In this document: in pieces, positions 24,304-37,449 of the stretch
Position numbering within the stretch: position 1 is the first letter of the stretch
How the letters are laid out: the number at the start of each line of letters is the position of its first letter
Origin: Temnopleurus reevesii
Lineage: Eukaryota > Echinodermata > Echinoidea > Temnopleuroida > Temnopleuridae
DNA length: 64,000 nucleotides
Direction of reading: 5' to 3'
NCBI GenBank assembly: GCA_036244855.1
Contig: BQKZ01000034.1
Coordinates: 205,559-269,558 of the forward strand
The notes under the pieces: model-generated
Told to the model about the DNA's origin: nothing
Database searches by the model: none
The model's input: only the letters and a program-made list of their open reading frames with translations
Program-made: the position numbers and the translations under genes

Positions 24304-24478
24304 CAGTCAAACCTCGTTATAAAGAGCACTGATATAACGAGCTCTCCTTATAACTAGGTAATTTTCCTGGTCCCATCTCTTTGTATTTTATTGTATTTTG
24401 ACCCTGATATAACAAGGTTTCAATATAAAGAGGTAATTCCTCTGGTCCCAATGACCTCGTTATAATGAGGTTAGACTG
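24304..24478. mobile_element. Pogo-like MITE, copy 2 (block A)
   Basis: CAGTCAAACCTCGTTATAA at the left end and the inverse TTATAATGAGGTTAGACTG at the right, with TA flanks at 24302-24303 and 24479-24480. Same element as 14999-15176 and 34247-34421. Confidence 0.85.
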
Positions 24479-26464
24479 TATGGCATTATCAGCTCAGGTG
24501 TATGACCGCCGTTGTCAAAACCAACTTATAGCGTAGGGATGACACACCACAATCGTATATTGGTTTCTTCCACGAGGGTTATGTTTTTGGTTGGTATGTC
24601 TGACAATGAGATACTGTAGGATGGCCATGCCAGCAGCTTGCTCCTACGCAGATATTCTAACCCTTTCGAAATACACATGAAGTAAATGGCTGAGAGTATG
24701 TTGCTGTGGTCATGTTTTGTCTCACTTTTGTTCAGCTGTTGATTTATTCACATTCTAAATTTTATCTCATGCATATTCTGGAATGGTTGGCATCTCTGTG
24801 CAGGGTGCATGTACGGTGTCAGTTCGTAAGAACTGCCTCCGGTTTCAGACACATTCCGCTGAACGGTTTATCGAACAAACATACCCGACAACCAAACAAA
24901 TCAAGAACTCCTGGGAATAAATTTCAAAGGGAGTGAGAGCAATTTATAGAGCCCTTGTAATCTGAATCTTACTACATGAAGACACAATTTACCTCCCCTA
25001 AATATCTAGAGAGCCTCTAGGAGAGCTGTTTACAGCTTCCAGCAAAGTTCAGTCCCTGGTAATCATGAAGAATTTGGAAGGTCTTCAAACAAAGAGGTAT
25101 TTTGGCTCAAACTTTGCATCGAATGGGAATAAAATAGTGTTCCCTGAGCTGCAAGACTTGGTGAAAACACAGCTGCATATAGTACTGTTCATCATATTAC
25201 GAGGTATTGGCATTGACAAGATTTTTGGTCTCAATTTGACGAAGCGAAATGCCACTAAAATCTGAACAAAGAACGTTACTGGTATTCCTTTCACAGGCAG
25301 CTGACCAATGAAGAAAATGAAGCTGTAGTACTGTTCAGATATGTTGACGATGCAGCAAGACATTCACTCTGTTTTCAATCTTAGTCACACTTTGATGATT
25401 ATAAAAGCAATATATATGTAATGAGGCCATCACTGCAAATCCATCATGGCCAGGATTTGAAGAAAGAAAACAATCATCTTGGAAGACATCTTGGAAGACA
25501 TCGTGAACAGTCCACAAAGATCAGGAAATGAAGCACTTGCGGTACGAGTAAGAGGGAGGCATTGGAAAGGGGAGGAGAGAGACAAATAAGGTGCAATTTT
25601 GTTTCTCGTTTCCACCCAATTTCTTAGGCTTTTTCCTGTTTTGGTTTCTTAGACTTTTTCCGGTAGTAGTGTCGCAGCTCATCACGGATCCTGCAGCCGA
25701 GTGGAAACGAGAAACAAAAAGAGACCCCGATCAACGATTGTTTTTTACTCTCTCCCCTCAATTGTCATGCGACTCAATTTCTAAATTGGGTTACTCGTCA
25801 CCCTTCCAACCTCTCAAAATGAGTCTATCACATTTAAAACCATCATCCAACGCAATTCATCAAATGAGTTTCTCATCCATCAAACCGTTATGATTATACT
25901 CTCCCATGTACCATCATCGGATTAAAATTCTCTCGGTTACTCATGACTTGAACATTCTCTGAACTCAATTTCTAAAAAAAGGTAACTCATCTCCTGAAGC
26001 CATCATTTGACTAGGTTTCTAGAATACAGTACATAACTTTTCATCTCATAAAACAATCATCAAACTGAGAATTACTCAAACATCCATCTAAATTTCTCAG
26101 TTGAGTTGCTTCATCGCATGATTCAATTTCCAAAGTAAGCTACCAGTCTCCAAACCATCACTCGGAACTCAATTCCTAACATCATTCAACTCAATTTCTC
26201 AAACAAGCGACTCATCCCCTTAAACAACGCCTACCGCAATCGGGTCACTCAACCAGAATCCATCACCAAACTCGACATCATTTATGAATCATTCTCATTC
26301 CCAGAACCATTGCTCACTGTATTTCTAAACGGATTGACTCAATCAACATCAAACATAATCTCTATATTGAATTAATCATCCACTAAACTCTCATTCAATT
26401 CATACTTTCAATTGAATTAAACCTTATACCGATACTCAAACCCAGTTTTCACATTGAGCTTCTG

Positions 26465-26533
26465 GGCCCCGTAACATAAAGGTTTGCGATTAACAGATTA
26501 GCAATTAATCGCAAACTTTTATGTTACGGGGCC
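26465..26533. mobile_element. 69-bp hairpin insertion present only in block A
   Basis: Arms GGCCCCGTAACATAAAGG and its inverse, 29 bp each with one mismatch, flanked by CTG on both sides. Block B reads straight through as CTTCTGATCATC (around 36424), giving the empty site. Confidence 0.85.
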
Positions 26534-27050
26534 CTGATCATCCAATAAGACCAACATCCATCTCAATTACTCATCACACATCCTTCAAACCAAGACCAAA
26601 CTCGTTTCCTTGAACAAGTTTCCCACCCCAAACATCATCACTCAACACAATTGCTCTAATGAGATACTCATTCCCTAATACCTATACTCAAATCAAGTTA
26701 TCAACTTTTTTTCTTTCACAAATCTCTTGTATACAAAAAATGGCTTGGTAAAAAAATAGTGAAATTCAATGTCTAGGATGGGAAAATACTATTACTTATT
26801 TCATTTAACATCATTTCTATCTATCAGGCACTCCTGATATAAGTTTCAATATAAACATTAAATTACATGGGGAATTCCATAAATTATGTACATTTGTACT
26901 GACTAGAATCATTTTGCATTATCAACGCCTGCTCTGAAATGATTCTGACTTGAATAGTGAAGTAAAATGGTGGGAAAAATGGTGTCGGACACAAAAATGG
27001 GGTTGCCCAATTTTACAGAATTGCACGATAAGAAAAATGGCGGTACTCAC

Positions 27051-27184
27051 TGTTGGTTTAGCTGCATGTGCTGTCGGCTCTGCTGCTGCCTGTACTGGGC
27101 GACCTGGTTGGGGGCGACAAAGTCCATCAGGTCTAGACTCTCCTTGATTTTCATCAGGAGCTCGTACTTCTCACGTCCCTGAAC
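27051..27184 (-). CDS. p53-family exon 9, copy A: tetramerisation domain
   Basis: Acceptor ttattccag|GTT at 27185/27184 and donor CAACA|gtgagt at 27051. It encodes GREKYELLMKIKESLDLMD followed by a Q-rich tail. This matches the p63/p73 tetramerisation helix (GRE.YE.LLKIKESLELM), including the extension typical of p63/p73 rather than vertebrate p53. Phase 0 in, CA left over. Confidence 0.92.
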
Positions 27185-27558
27185 CTGGAATAAAGATAAA
27201 AGTGGTATTAAATGTGATACCAACAAAGGCCTCTCGAATCATAACCGAAAAAGAAGCATAATTTCAGAAACAATGTTTTCTATCGAACCGTGTGGTACAA
27301 TTGTGGAGAAAAATGGGACAACCCTTTTAAAATGCAGCTCACAACAGTCACGCAAAATTTAAAACAATGAATTGGGCAACTAAATCCAAATTGACCATTT
27401 TCTATGCATCCATGACAAGATTCAAGATGCAAAAATCATGCAAAGTTGCAGAGAGTTTGAGGAAATTGTCAAAAATTGCCTGAAGTGTTAATGATAATTA
27501 AACAAAGAAAAAATCTTGAAGATCTAGTTAACTCACAACGAAAATGACTGAGTGTGTA

Positions 27559-27704
27559 AGGAGGTGTTGTTAAAAGTTCAATTGATCCCAAGTTGCAGTT
27601 GATTGGAATATGCCAAATCAAAATCATTGTTTCATGCATGTCTTCTTAGATTCACTGATTTGCAGTTGAATTGTGATCAATTGCACCTTTGCAGCAACAC
27701 CACC
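27559..27704. mobile_element. TIR element family GTTGTTCAAAA, copy 2 (block A)
   Basis: AGGAGGTGTTGTT at the left and AGCAACACCACC at the right are inverted. TA lies on both sides (27557-27558, 27705-27706). Shorter, internally deleted variant. Block B copy is at 37450-37595. Confidence 0.75.
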
Positions 27705-27753
27705 TACATATCAAAGAATATTCAGTCACAGTTGCAGAAGTAGAATCATTTAC

Positions 27754-27836
27754 CTCAATGTAGAACGTCTCCTCATCCTTCTTGGCCTTTTTGGAGAAGG
27801 ATGTGACACCAACAACCGACGTCACTTTGCTTGGAC
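27754..27836 (-). CDS. p53-family exon 8, copy A: basic linker before tetramerisation domain
   Basis: Acceptor cttttctttag|GT at 27837/27836 and donor ATTGAG|gtaaat at 27754. It encodes GPSKVTSVVGVTSFSKKAKK then DEETFYIE. The lysine cluster resembles the nuclear localisation signal of the family, and FYIE leads into the tetramerisation strand (FYLPV-like in p63). Confidence 0.88.
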
Positions 27837-28605
27837 CTAAAGAAAAGAATTGGAAAAAACGAAAAGCGTTGAATAAATCACAAATGCATTGTTTTTTAGA
27901 CCTTACTATGGCAAAAAGACATCATTTTCCCCAATTGATTCTCTTACTATTCTACAGATTCTTCATCTAATTCTTTTCTTGGATGCACAATGGCGTTTTT
28001 ATAAACTGAAGAATAATTGATATTGATGCATTTTGCTTGAATCATAATGAATCATTTTTACAGCAATCATAATCGCTAAAAATGAATGAAAAAATCAAAC
28101 TTCTCCAACACTGCAATCTTCCTGTGTGAAAAATAGCAATGACTTAGCTAATAAAGAGGAAAGAATTGCAGAATAGTTTGGGGTGAGAACAAAATTTCAC
28201 ATTCTCCTTTCAGTAGTCATGACAGAAAGTGTGCTACAAGATTTTTTTTAACCACTTTGCATATTGAGTAAACTTTTCAAATCGCTTGCTCAGATAACGC
28301 TTGCTTCAAGCGATAACCAGGTTCTCTACACACTAATTAAATTGGGCTGAGCTGTCTGTGAAATTGGTTATCAGACAGATCGTGCTACTGGATACTGCCA
28401 TCGAATAAGTAACTAGGATTAAAAATTGTATCATTCTTGGACGTACGCATTTCTTTAAAAAGATTTCTTGCTCAATTTGGCAAGGGATGACTTCATTTGG
28501 GGCATACAATGATTTCCTTTAATTGTCCGGTGCTTCAATTTTGTTGCCCCGAGCATGTGGGCAAGTGGGTATGCAGCGCCCTCTGGGAGGAAAAACTTTA
28601 CTTAC

Positions 28606-28733
28606 CTCTCTTCAGTGGTTTCTTCTGCGGAGCTTTGTTCTTCTCGAACGATTTCTCCTCTGTCTTTCGATCTCTGCCCGGACAAGCACAAACCCTGACG
28701 TCCAAAACCTGTCGCCCAAGGATAGCTCCAGTG
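28606..28733 (-). CDS. p53-family exon 7, copy A: end of DNA-binding domain
   Basis: Acceptor gactttcag|C at 28734/28733 and donor AGAGAG|gtaagt at 28606. It encodes [26 protein letters not shown]. The DNA-contact and core residues equivalent to human p53 R273, C275, C277, R280, D281 and R282 are all present. A lysine-rich tail follows. Confidence 0.93.
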
Positions 28734-28840
28734 CTGAAAGTCACAAATAAACAAACGAGGGTAAAATAGATTTATAGATAAATGGATGCACAGATGGTTG
28801 GATGGACGAATAAATGGGTGAGTGAATAGATAGATTTATG

Positions 28841-28979
28841 TCCTTGAAGAGGTTCATCTGATTGGTAAATCTATAATAATAGCGAATTTCATTAATTCAC
28901 AATCAAATGGAATTGGATTTCCATTTCATTTTCCATTTGATTGTGAATTAATGAAATTCGCTATTAAGATAGATTTATG
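28841..28979. mobile_element. 139-bp segment with internal palindrome, absent from block B
   Basis: Arms 28878-28912 and 28931-28965 are perfect inverses (AATAGCGAATTTCATTAATT at the outer edge). The segment lies between two copies of GATAGATTTATG, and block B has only one. Either an insertion with a 12-bp duplication, or a deletion in B between direct repeats. Confidence 0.7.
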
Positions 28980-29000
28980 GTTAGATAGGTGAAACACACA

Positions 29001-29080
29001 TTTCTCCTGTCTTCGTATCTCTCTCCGGACATAAAGAAACCCTCAAGCCGGACACCTGTCGCCCCAAGATAGCCCAAGTG
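29001..29080 (-). pseudogene. Pseudo-copy of exon 7 (block A)
   Basis: Located about 270 bp upstream (in transcript sense) of real exon 7. It reads WAILGRQVSGLRVSLCPERDTKTGEM. The acceptor AG has become AA, C275 is S, G279 is E and R282 is T by equivalent position. It is dead as a DNA-binding exon. The same copy lies at 38753-38832, so it predates the split of blocks A and B. Confidence 0.85.
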
Positions 29081-29862
29081 TTGAAAGTCACAAAGAAATA
29101 AACAGGGGTACGATAGTTTGTCAAACACATATTGCACTGACATCCAATTCACAAGGGGCTATATTTGGGACTTCAATAATAACCTACAAATATTCTATCA
29201 TGAACACAGGTTTTATCTTCCTTTAATAGAGCCCTCCCACATAAGAGATTTTTATGAAAAATAAAATTTGAATTGAAAAGAGACATGCAACACTTATAAA
29301 AAGGTACTTGGAGAAATTGGTCTCAACCCAAGGAGCCTATTCACATGAAGAGCAGTATATGGGACTACAAAAAAAAAAAAACTTGTAGAAAGTCAGTCCC
29401 AACCAGAGGAGTTGTGCATGGGAACACAAAAAAAAACTTATTTATTCTCTAGAATGAAGACACAGAATATCTTCCTTCCACGAAGTCCTCAAACACAAAA
29501 AAAAATATAAAGCACTTGAAAGTAGATGGATGGTTGGAGAAGTTTCCCTCATATTCCAACACAAGAGGCACTACATGGGACCATAAGACAAAACTCACTC
29601 ATTCCCTAGTGTACAGACAAGCTACATCTTCCTTATGATGCGAGACGAATCACTCGAAAATGAAGAGATACTCAAAAAAGTCTGCCCTAAATTGAGGAGC
29701 AGTACATGTATATTGGACAAGACGGATGTTTCTTTAGAGTAAAGACAAACTATACCTCCTTTCTACCGAGAGACAAAACCCTTTAAAAAGTTGGTCCTAA
29801 CTTGAGGAGCAGTGCATGGGACTACAAGACTATTTCAGCCCCAAATATCATCTTTCACTTAC

Positions 29863-30076
29863 TCGTTCTCTAGCGTGAACACAAGTTGGATTTTCCTTCT
29901 GTTCAAGCCTCCAACACAGGAGATGAAACATTTGAAGGTAAATAGATATTTGGAGAAGTCCGTTCCAACTTGAGGGGCAGTGTATGGGACTACAAGGCTG
30001 TGCCGGCCACTAGAGCTGTCGGTGTAGTACATCGTCCCTGGATCGTTGCATAGCACCAAGTGGTTCATTGAGTAAT
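29863..30076 (-). CDS. p53-family exon 6, copy A: DNA-binding domain with zinc and DNA-contact residues
   Basis: Acceptor tcccacgcag|AT at 30077/30076 and donor AACGA|gtaagt at 29863. It encodes YSMNHLVLCND...RHSLVVPYTAPQVGTDF...FKCFISCVGGLNRRKIQLVFTLEN. The two cysteines of CFISC are the zinc ligands equivalent to human C238 and C242, and the GLNRR arginines equal R248 and R249. RHSLVVPY is the conserved family core. Confidence 0.95.
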
Positions 30077-30532
30077 CTGCGTGGGAATGAAGTTTGAAAG
30101 GTGTGATACAAGATGCAATTATTTCCGAGATTCAAGTATTGTAAAAACCCAAATATAGATTTGGTAAAGATTGAAATTGTGAATTATACAAGAATCAAGG
30201 CATATATATCTTCTATTTTGAGACAATGGCATAAAATGTAAATTATACAGCATGCTTATCATAGCATAAATATATAATACATTTCGAGACAATAGCAAAA
30301 TTCGTTACAAACTGACTCTTTTTAAAGTTTGAGATCTGAGCATTCGATCATATTTAGCACCCTATTTTGGTAATAATAGTTTGTTTGTCATCAGACATAT
30401 CCTAGATTATTTCCAAGATTTGACAAGTGAATAATAAATTTCCATCCAGTTCTGTGCATGAGAAGGTGGCCTTCATGCTCTTAATAATAATTTTGATTTT
30501 GGAAGATTAGAATCTCTACAGCCCGAACTTAC

Positions 30533-30710
30533 CGTCAGGGGAGCCCACATGGTTCGGGCACCTTCCCACAACCTCAGCGAGATTTTCTGCCTGCTTGAAG
30601 ATGGGTAGCACCCTGATGAAGGAGTTTTGAGGAGGGGCCGTGGCAGTCTTGAACTGTATCGGACATGGCTTGTCCCTATCGACGAACAGCTTCTTTAGTG
30701 TCTGGCTGTA
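30533..30710 (-). CDS. p53-family exon 5, copy A: DNA-binding domain with first zinc ligands
   Basis: Acceptor caacactacag|TAC at 30711/30710 and donor CTGACG|gtaagt at 30533. It encodes YSQTLKKLFVDRDKPCPIQF, then KTATAPPQNSFIRVLPIFKQ and AENLAEVVGRCPNH. CPNH holds the zinc ligands equivalent to human C176 and H179, preceded by the R175 equivalent. This copy has an intact acceptor, unlike copy B. Confidence 0.94.
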
Positions 30711-31791
30711 CTGTAGTGTTGAAGAGAAAAGAAATAAACATTTTGNTCTCACAAGCACAGCTTTAAATAAAAATCCTCTACTCATAACCCACCACTCATC
30801 TGGTGCATTTTCTGCTCTTTTTCATCTATATAAATGTATATTAACCCAAACACACACACACAGAAAAGAAGTCTTTATTAGAACGAATTGCAAACTTCAC
30901 AAAAGTATCTTCATAACTTTTACACCTACATGTCCTACATCAACTCAACCACACATTAAAAACAGACTTTATTTTTAGAACAAATGGCAAACTTCACAAG
31001 AGTATCTTCATAGCTTTTTCACCAAAACATATCATCAAATATCATCAACTAAAACACTCAAGGAAAACAGTCTTTTATCATTATAACAAATGGAGAAAAA
31101 ATTCATTAAGAGTATCTTCATATCTTTTTCAATGTACCATCCTCAACTGAAACACACAAGAACATCCATCTTTATTCATATCACAAAAAGAGAACTTAAC
31201 AAGCCCATCTTCATCTCTTTTTATCTACATGTACATGAACTCAAACACACAAGAAAATTGCATTTATTTTTAAAACATAAGAAAACTTCAAACCAGTATC
31301 TTCATATCTCTGATGAACCATTCATCATTTTATTATACAACTATTTACAATAGGGTTACGTTATGTATAAATTATAAGAATATCACTTCTTTGTCAAGTT
31401 GTTTGTTGTTGGAAATATTTACATGGAAGTGTTTAATGAAGACAGATTCTGAGCTGCCAACTGACTAGGATACAGGGGTCACCGCACAAAATGGTCTATC
31501 CTCTTCTTGTTATAACATATTAAACTTCTTGTGCCGTCTTCTTAACATAGACACAAACATTGATATGTCCATGTTATGATGATGGCAAAAGAAGTCAAGA
31601 TGTCTTGGCAGGAAGAGGAGAGCTAAGAAAATTTTGTGCAATTGTCCCCAAAGCTACCGACCTGAAAATTTCAAGATTTTACCAAGAATTCTGGAAGAGC
31701 TTTCTCTTCGTAAGTTAATCTTTCTTACTTTTACTTCTCTCTTAACGCGCCTTGAGCACTCCACAGAGTGGATTAGGCGCTATACAAATGG

Positions 31792-31834
<43 letters not shown>

Positions 31835-34246
31835 ACACAGTCCAATGGAGGAAATTAACGAAAGAATCCGGGAGATTGCTGAACATCTGAAATTTCTCAA
31901 AAAAACCCAGCTTATTTTCAGGGAGTCTTCCTATCTAGATAGATCAATATTGATGAAATGTAATTGCAAATTCAGGGTAAATGGCATGATAAAATGAACA
32001 CAATAATGATCTCTCTCATGAGCAAATATTTGGATCAGCTGTTTGGTTTTTCATATATTCTAATATCTACTAACCTCATGAATATTCAATAATACAGACA
32101 TGGTTCATGACTATTCAAGAAATTTATAATTGGACTTTCTCCAGTCACTTGATTAAATTGTTTCAACTGTGACAACTTGAATAGAATTATTACTGTACAT
32201 GATACATTTTTCATTACAATCTATCACTAGGATCTGTAATGTTGATTTGAGATACCAAGTAGAGTTTCAATAATATTGATTAATTCATTACATGAATTTT
32301 CTTATCCATTTTTGTCAAATGGCAAAATATTACTTTCAATCAACATTTTTTTTTAACTCATCCATTTCAAATTTATGAGCCACTATCATTAAAGGAATAT
32401 AATATTACGATGATTTATAATTCTTATACACAAATTACGTCATGTAATTTCTGCCACAAGACATTAGAAAAGGCACATGATAGGAAATAAAAAAAAGAAA
32501 ATCAAATTTCATTGGTTCAAAAGAAAATTACATTTACTCCGTTTACAAGAAAATCATTTGATGGTTTCCTATGAGAAATCTATTCCAGTGCAGGCAGATA
32601 TAAATGAATAGAATTTATCATTAATTTTCCTACTTGACGAGCACAAACCCTAGTTAACTTAATTAGATCATGATCATGAATTCAAAAGTAGCAAAGAATT
32701 CCTCAGCAACAGGCTGAATAAATGAATACAGTACTGCATAGAATACACTAGACTTTTCCGATGTACAAATGTACTAACAGACCATTATCTGTGACGAGTG
32801 GACAAAATGTTTTCGATAAATAATCTTACTTTGAATTAGGAAGCATTGAATTTAATGAAAATGTTTCTCACTATTAATGTAGTGTAACTAATTGCCTTCA
32901 AAATTAGGTATGACTCGTCACCATTCATCATCACATCATTGATCAATGGGCATGTATTTTATGTGATTCTTGCAAAATATAAAATGTCACACATATCCTG
33001 CATAATGATCCATGATGTGATGACCAACTCTCACAAGTCATAACTTCATATCAAGCACACAGAGTTAGCCTTCATGAATATTGGACAAAATGTAAACAAA
33101 ATGCAATGCTTCCACCATATAAGTTTTTGTACTAAAAAGTGAACATTTTCTTTGGTCACACACATTACAGATAATGACCCTTGAGTAAAATAAACTACAG
33201 ATTGATTAATGCCATCGAGAAATATTACCTCTAACCCATTTTTAAGAACATTTTATTGCAAAGATAAATGGTGATCAATTTAGACCAATCAAGGGACCCA
33301 GAAGCTCTGAACAAAAGCAAACTGCTCTAAAAATAAAATCTTTCTTGACAATTGTCACTATAGCACATAAAGAAATAACTTGCAGAAATAAAAACATAAA
33401 AATCTTAATCCTAATCAATAGGAAAAATCTTGAAAACAAATCGGCATCCAGGCCAAATTTCTGTCAAATAAAATTAGGGCACCAAGAACATCTACAAAAA
33501 GTTAAGGTAAACTTACTCTAGAATAAACATTGTACGGAAAAAAAAAATTATTTGAGAATATTGCATAATATTCCTAAAAATATTGAAGTAATTTCTATCA
33601 GCTTAAAAAGTAATAATAGAAACATAGATAAAAGGGAACTAATCTATCTTATGAGGATTAACACTAGGTTATTATCATAAATCTAGTTGTGCCTTGAGCA
33701 TTTTTTTAAGAAAAATATCAATTTGTATAAATTGCTTTTCAGGGGTGAAATTAAGAGATTTGTCTGTGAAAGAGATGAACTACGAATCCCCTCTCCAGAT
33801 TCATACTGTTCCAGCAAAGTATATCTTCATATTTTTACGAATGAACAAAAGATGTGCCAATCGCTAGAACACAGAATTTCATGTCTGTGCATAAAATTGA
33901 ACAGTTACAAGAAGGGCTCTTTCAGGGTCAAGAAACCGTGATGCCTTGTAAGAAGAATGGACAAAGGACTGGGATAAAGTAAACAACTTCATTCAATCAT
34001 TCGCAATGGCTTCATCATCATAAAAAGAAAGTTTCAGGTGCAAATTTATTGTTCAACATTTTTGCACATAATTACAGGAGTTGACATTTCTTTCGTGTCC
34101 AACTATAGTGTTAATGCTTGAATGGTGGGTGTTAACTTTGTCCCAGGACTCGGTCCTTTCCCATACTTATCGTCCTTCAGGAGCTGTTCATCCATCATAG
34201 TGATCTTTGGGCAGCTGATGTCCAAATTCAGTGAGAAGATGTTATA

Positions 34247-34421
34247 CAGTCAAACCTCGTTATAAAGAGCACTGATATAACGAGCTCTCCTTATAACTAG
34301 GTAATTTTCCTGGTCCCATCTCTTTGTATTTTATTGTATTTTGACCCTGATATAACAAGGTTTCAATATAAAGAGGTAATTCCTCTGGTCCCAATGACCT
34401 CGTTATAATGAGGTTAGACTG
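34247..34421. mobile_element. Pogo-like MITE, copy 3 (block B)
   Basis: Same element and same TA-flanked site as 24304-24478 in block A. Confidence 0.85.
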
Positions 34422-36941
34422 TATGGCATTATCAGCTCAGGTGTATGACCGCCGTTGTCAAAACCAACTTATAGCGTAGGGATGACACACCACAATCGTA
34501 TATTGGTTTCTTCCACGAGGGTTATGTTTTTGGTTGGTATGTCTGACAATGAGATACTGTAGGATGGCCATGCCAGCAGCTTGCTCCTACGCAGATATTC
34601 TAACCCTTTCGAAATACACATGAAGTGCATAATTTTCATTACAAGTAAATGGCTGAGAGTATGTTGCTGTGGTCATGTTTTGTCTCACTTTTGTTCAGCT
34701 GTTGATTTATTCACATTCTAAATTTTATCTCATGCATATTCTGGAATGGTTGGCATCTCTGTGCAGGGTGCATGTACGGTGTCAGTTCGTAAGAACTGCC
34801 TCCGGTTTCAGACACATTCCGCTGAACGGTTTATCGAACAAACATACCCGACAACCAAACAAATCAAGAACTCCTGGGAATAAATTTCAAAGGGAGTGAG
34901 AGCAATTTATAGAGCCCTTGTAATCTGAATCTTACTACATGAAGACACAATTTACCTCCCCTAAATATCTAGAGAGCCTCTAGGAGAGCTGTTTACAGCT
35001 TCCAGCAAAGTTCAGTCCCTGGTAATCATGAAGAATTTGGAAGGTCTTCAAACAAAGAGGTATTTTGGCTCAAACTTTGCATCGAATGGGAATAAAATAG
35101 TGTTCCCTGAGCTGCAAGACTTGGTGAAAACACAGCTGCATATAGTACTGTTCATCATATTACGAGGTATTGGCATTGACAAGATTTTTGGTCTCAATTT
35201 GACGAAGCGAAATGCCACTAAAATCTGAACAAAGAACGTTACTGGTATTCCTTTCACAGGCAGCTGACCAATGAAGAAAATGAAGCTGTAGTACTGTTCA
35301 GTTATGTTGACGATGCAGCAAGACATTCACTCTGTTTTCAATCTTAGTCACACTTTGATGATTATAAAAGCAATATATATGTAATGAGGCCATCACTGCA
35401 AATCCATCATGGCCAGGATTTGAAGAAAGAAAACAATCATCTTGGAAGACATCTTGGAAGACATCGTGAACAGTCCACAAAGATCAGGAAATGAAGCACT
35501 TGCGGTACGAGTAAGAGGGAGGCATTGGAAAGGGGAGGAGAGAGACAAATAAGGTGCAATTTTGTTTCTCGTTTCCACCCAATTTCTTAGGCTTTTTCCT
35601 GTTTTGGTTTCTTAGACTTTTTCCGGTAGTAGTGTCGCAGCTCATCACGGATCCTGCAGCCGAGTGGAAACGAGAAACAAAAAGAGACCCCGATCAACGA
35701 TTGTTTTTTACTCTCTCCCCTCAATTGTCATGCGACTCAATTTCTAAATTGGGTTACTCGTCACCCTTCCAACCTCTCAAAATGAGTCTATCACATTTAA
35801 AACCATCATCCAACGCAATTCATCAAATGAGTTTCTCATCCATCAAACCGTTATGATTATACTCTCCCATGTACCATCATCGGATTAAAATTCTCTCGGT
35901 TACTCATGACTTGAACATTCTCTGAACTCAATTTCTAAAAAAAGGTAACTCATCTCCTGAAGCCATCATTTGACTAGGTTTCTAGAATACAGTACATAAC
36001 TTTTCATCTCATAAAACAATCATCAAACTGAGAATTACTCAAACATCCATCTAAATTTCTCAGTTGAGTTGCTTCATCGCATGATTCAATTTCCAAAGTA
36101 AGCTACCAGTCTCCAAACCATCACTCGGAACTCAATTCCTAACATCATTCAACTCAATTTCTCAAACAAGCGACTCATCCCCTTAAACAACGCCTACCGC
36201 AATCGGGTCACTCAACCAGAATCCATCACCATACTCAACATCATTTATGAATCATTCTCATTCCCAGAACCATTGCTCACTGTATTTCTAAACGGATTGA
36301 CTCAATCAACATCAAACATAATCTCTATACCGAATTAATCATCTACTAAACTCTCCTTCAATTCATACTTTCAATTGAATTAAACTTTATACCAATACGC
36401 AAACCCAGTTCTCACATTGAGCTTCTGATCATCCGATAAGACCAACATCCAACTCCATTACTCATCACACATCCTTCAAACCAAGACCAAACTCGTTTCC
36501 TTGAACAAGTTTCCCACCCCAAAATCATCACTCAACACAATTGCTCTCATGAGATACTCATTTCCTAATACCTATACTCAAATCAAGTTATCAACTTTTT
36601 TCTTTCACAAATCTCTTGTATACCAAAAATGGCTTGGTCAAAAAAATTGTGAAATTCAAATGCCTAGGATGGGAAAATACTATTACTTATTTCATTTAAC
36701 GTCATTTCTATTTATCAGGCACTCTTGATATAAGTTTCAATATTAACATTAAATTACATGGGGAATTCCATAAATTATGTACATTTGTCCTGACTAGAAT
36801 CATTTTGCATTATCAACGCCTGCTCTGAAATGATTCTGACTTGAATAGTGAAGTAAAATGCTGGGAAAAATTGTGTCGGACACAAAAATGGGGTTGCCCA
36901 ATTTTACAGAATTGCACGATAAGAAAAATGGCGGTACTCAC

Positions 36942-37075
36942 TGTTGGTTTAGCTGCATGTGCTGTCGGCTCTGCTGCTGCCTGTACTGGGCGACCTGGTT
37001 GGGGGCGACAAAGTCCATCAAGTCTAGACTCTCCTTGATTTTCATCAGGAGCTCGTACTTCTCACGTCCCTGAAC
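36942..37075 (-). CDS. p53-family exon 9, copy B: tetramerisation domain
   Basis: Same splice sites and protein as 27051-27184. One synonymous change (CTG/TTG, Leu in the LDLMD segment) was noticed. Confidence 0.88.
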
Positions 37076-37449
37076 CTGGAATAAAGATAAAAGTGGTATT
37101 AAATGTGATACCAACAAAGGCCTCTCGAATCATAACCGAAAAAGAAGCATAATTTCAGAAACCATGTTTTCTATCGAACCGTGTGGTACAATTGTGGAGA
37201 AAAATGGGACAACCCTTTTAAAATGCAGCTCACAACAGTCACGCAAAATTTAAAACAATGAATTGGGCAACTTAATCCAAATTGACCATTTTCTATGCAT
37301 CCATGACAAGATTCAAGATGCAAAAATCATGCAAAGTTGCAGAGAGTTTGAGGAAATTGTCAAAAATTGCCTGAAGTGTTAATGATAATTAAACAAAGAA
37401 AAAATCTTGAAGATCTAGTTAACTCACAACGAAAATGACTGAGTGTGTA

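Larger units (their letters stand above)
20801..30745. repeat. Large duplicated block, copy A (exons 9-5)
   Basis: About 9.95 kb, collinear with 30747-40492 with scattered single-base differences and small indels throughout. It starts TCTCACAAGCACAGC, as does copy B immediately after the single N at 30746. Copy A is about 0.2 kb longer than copy B, mostly because of a 69-bp hairpin (26465) and a 139-bp segment (28841). The long intron it contains (20801-27050) carries no other gene that I can see. Confidence 0.93.
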
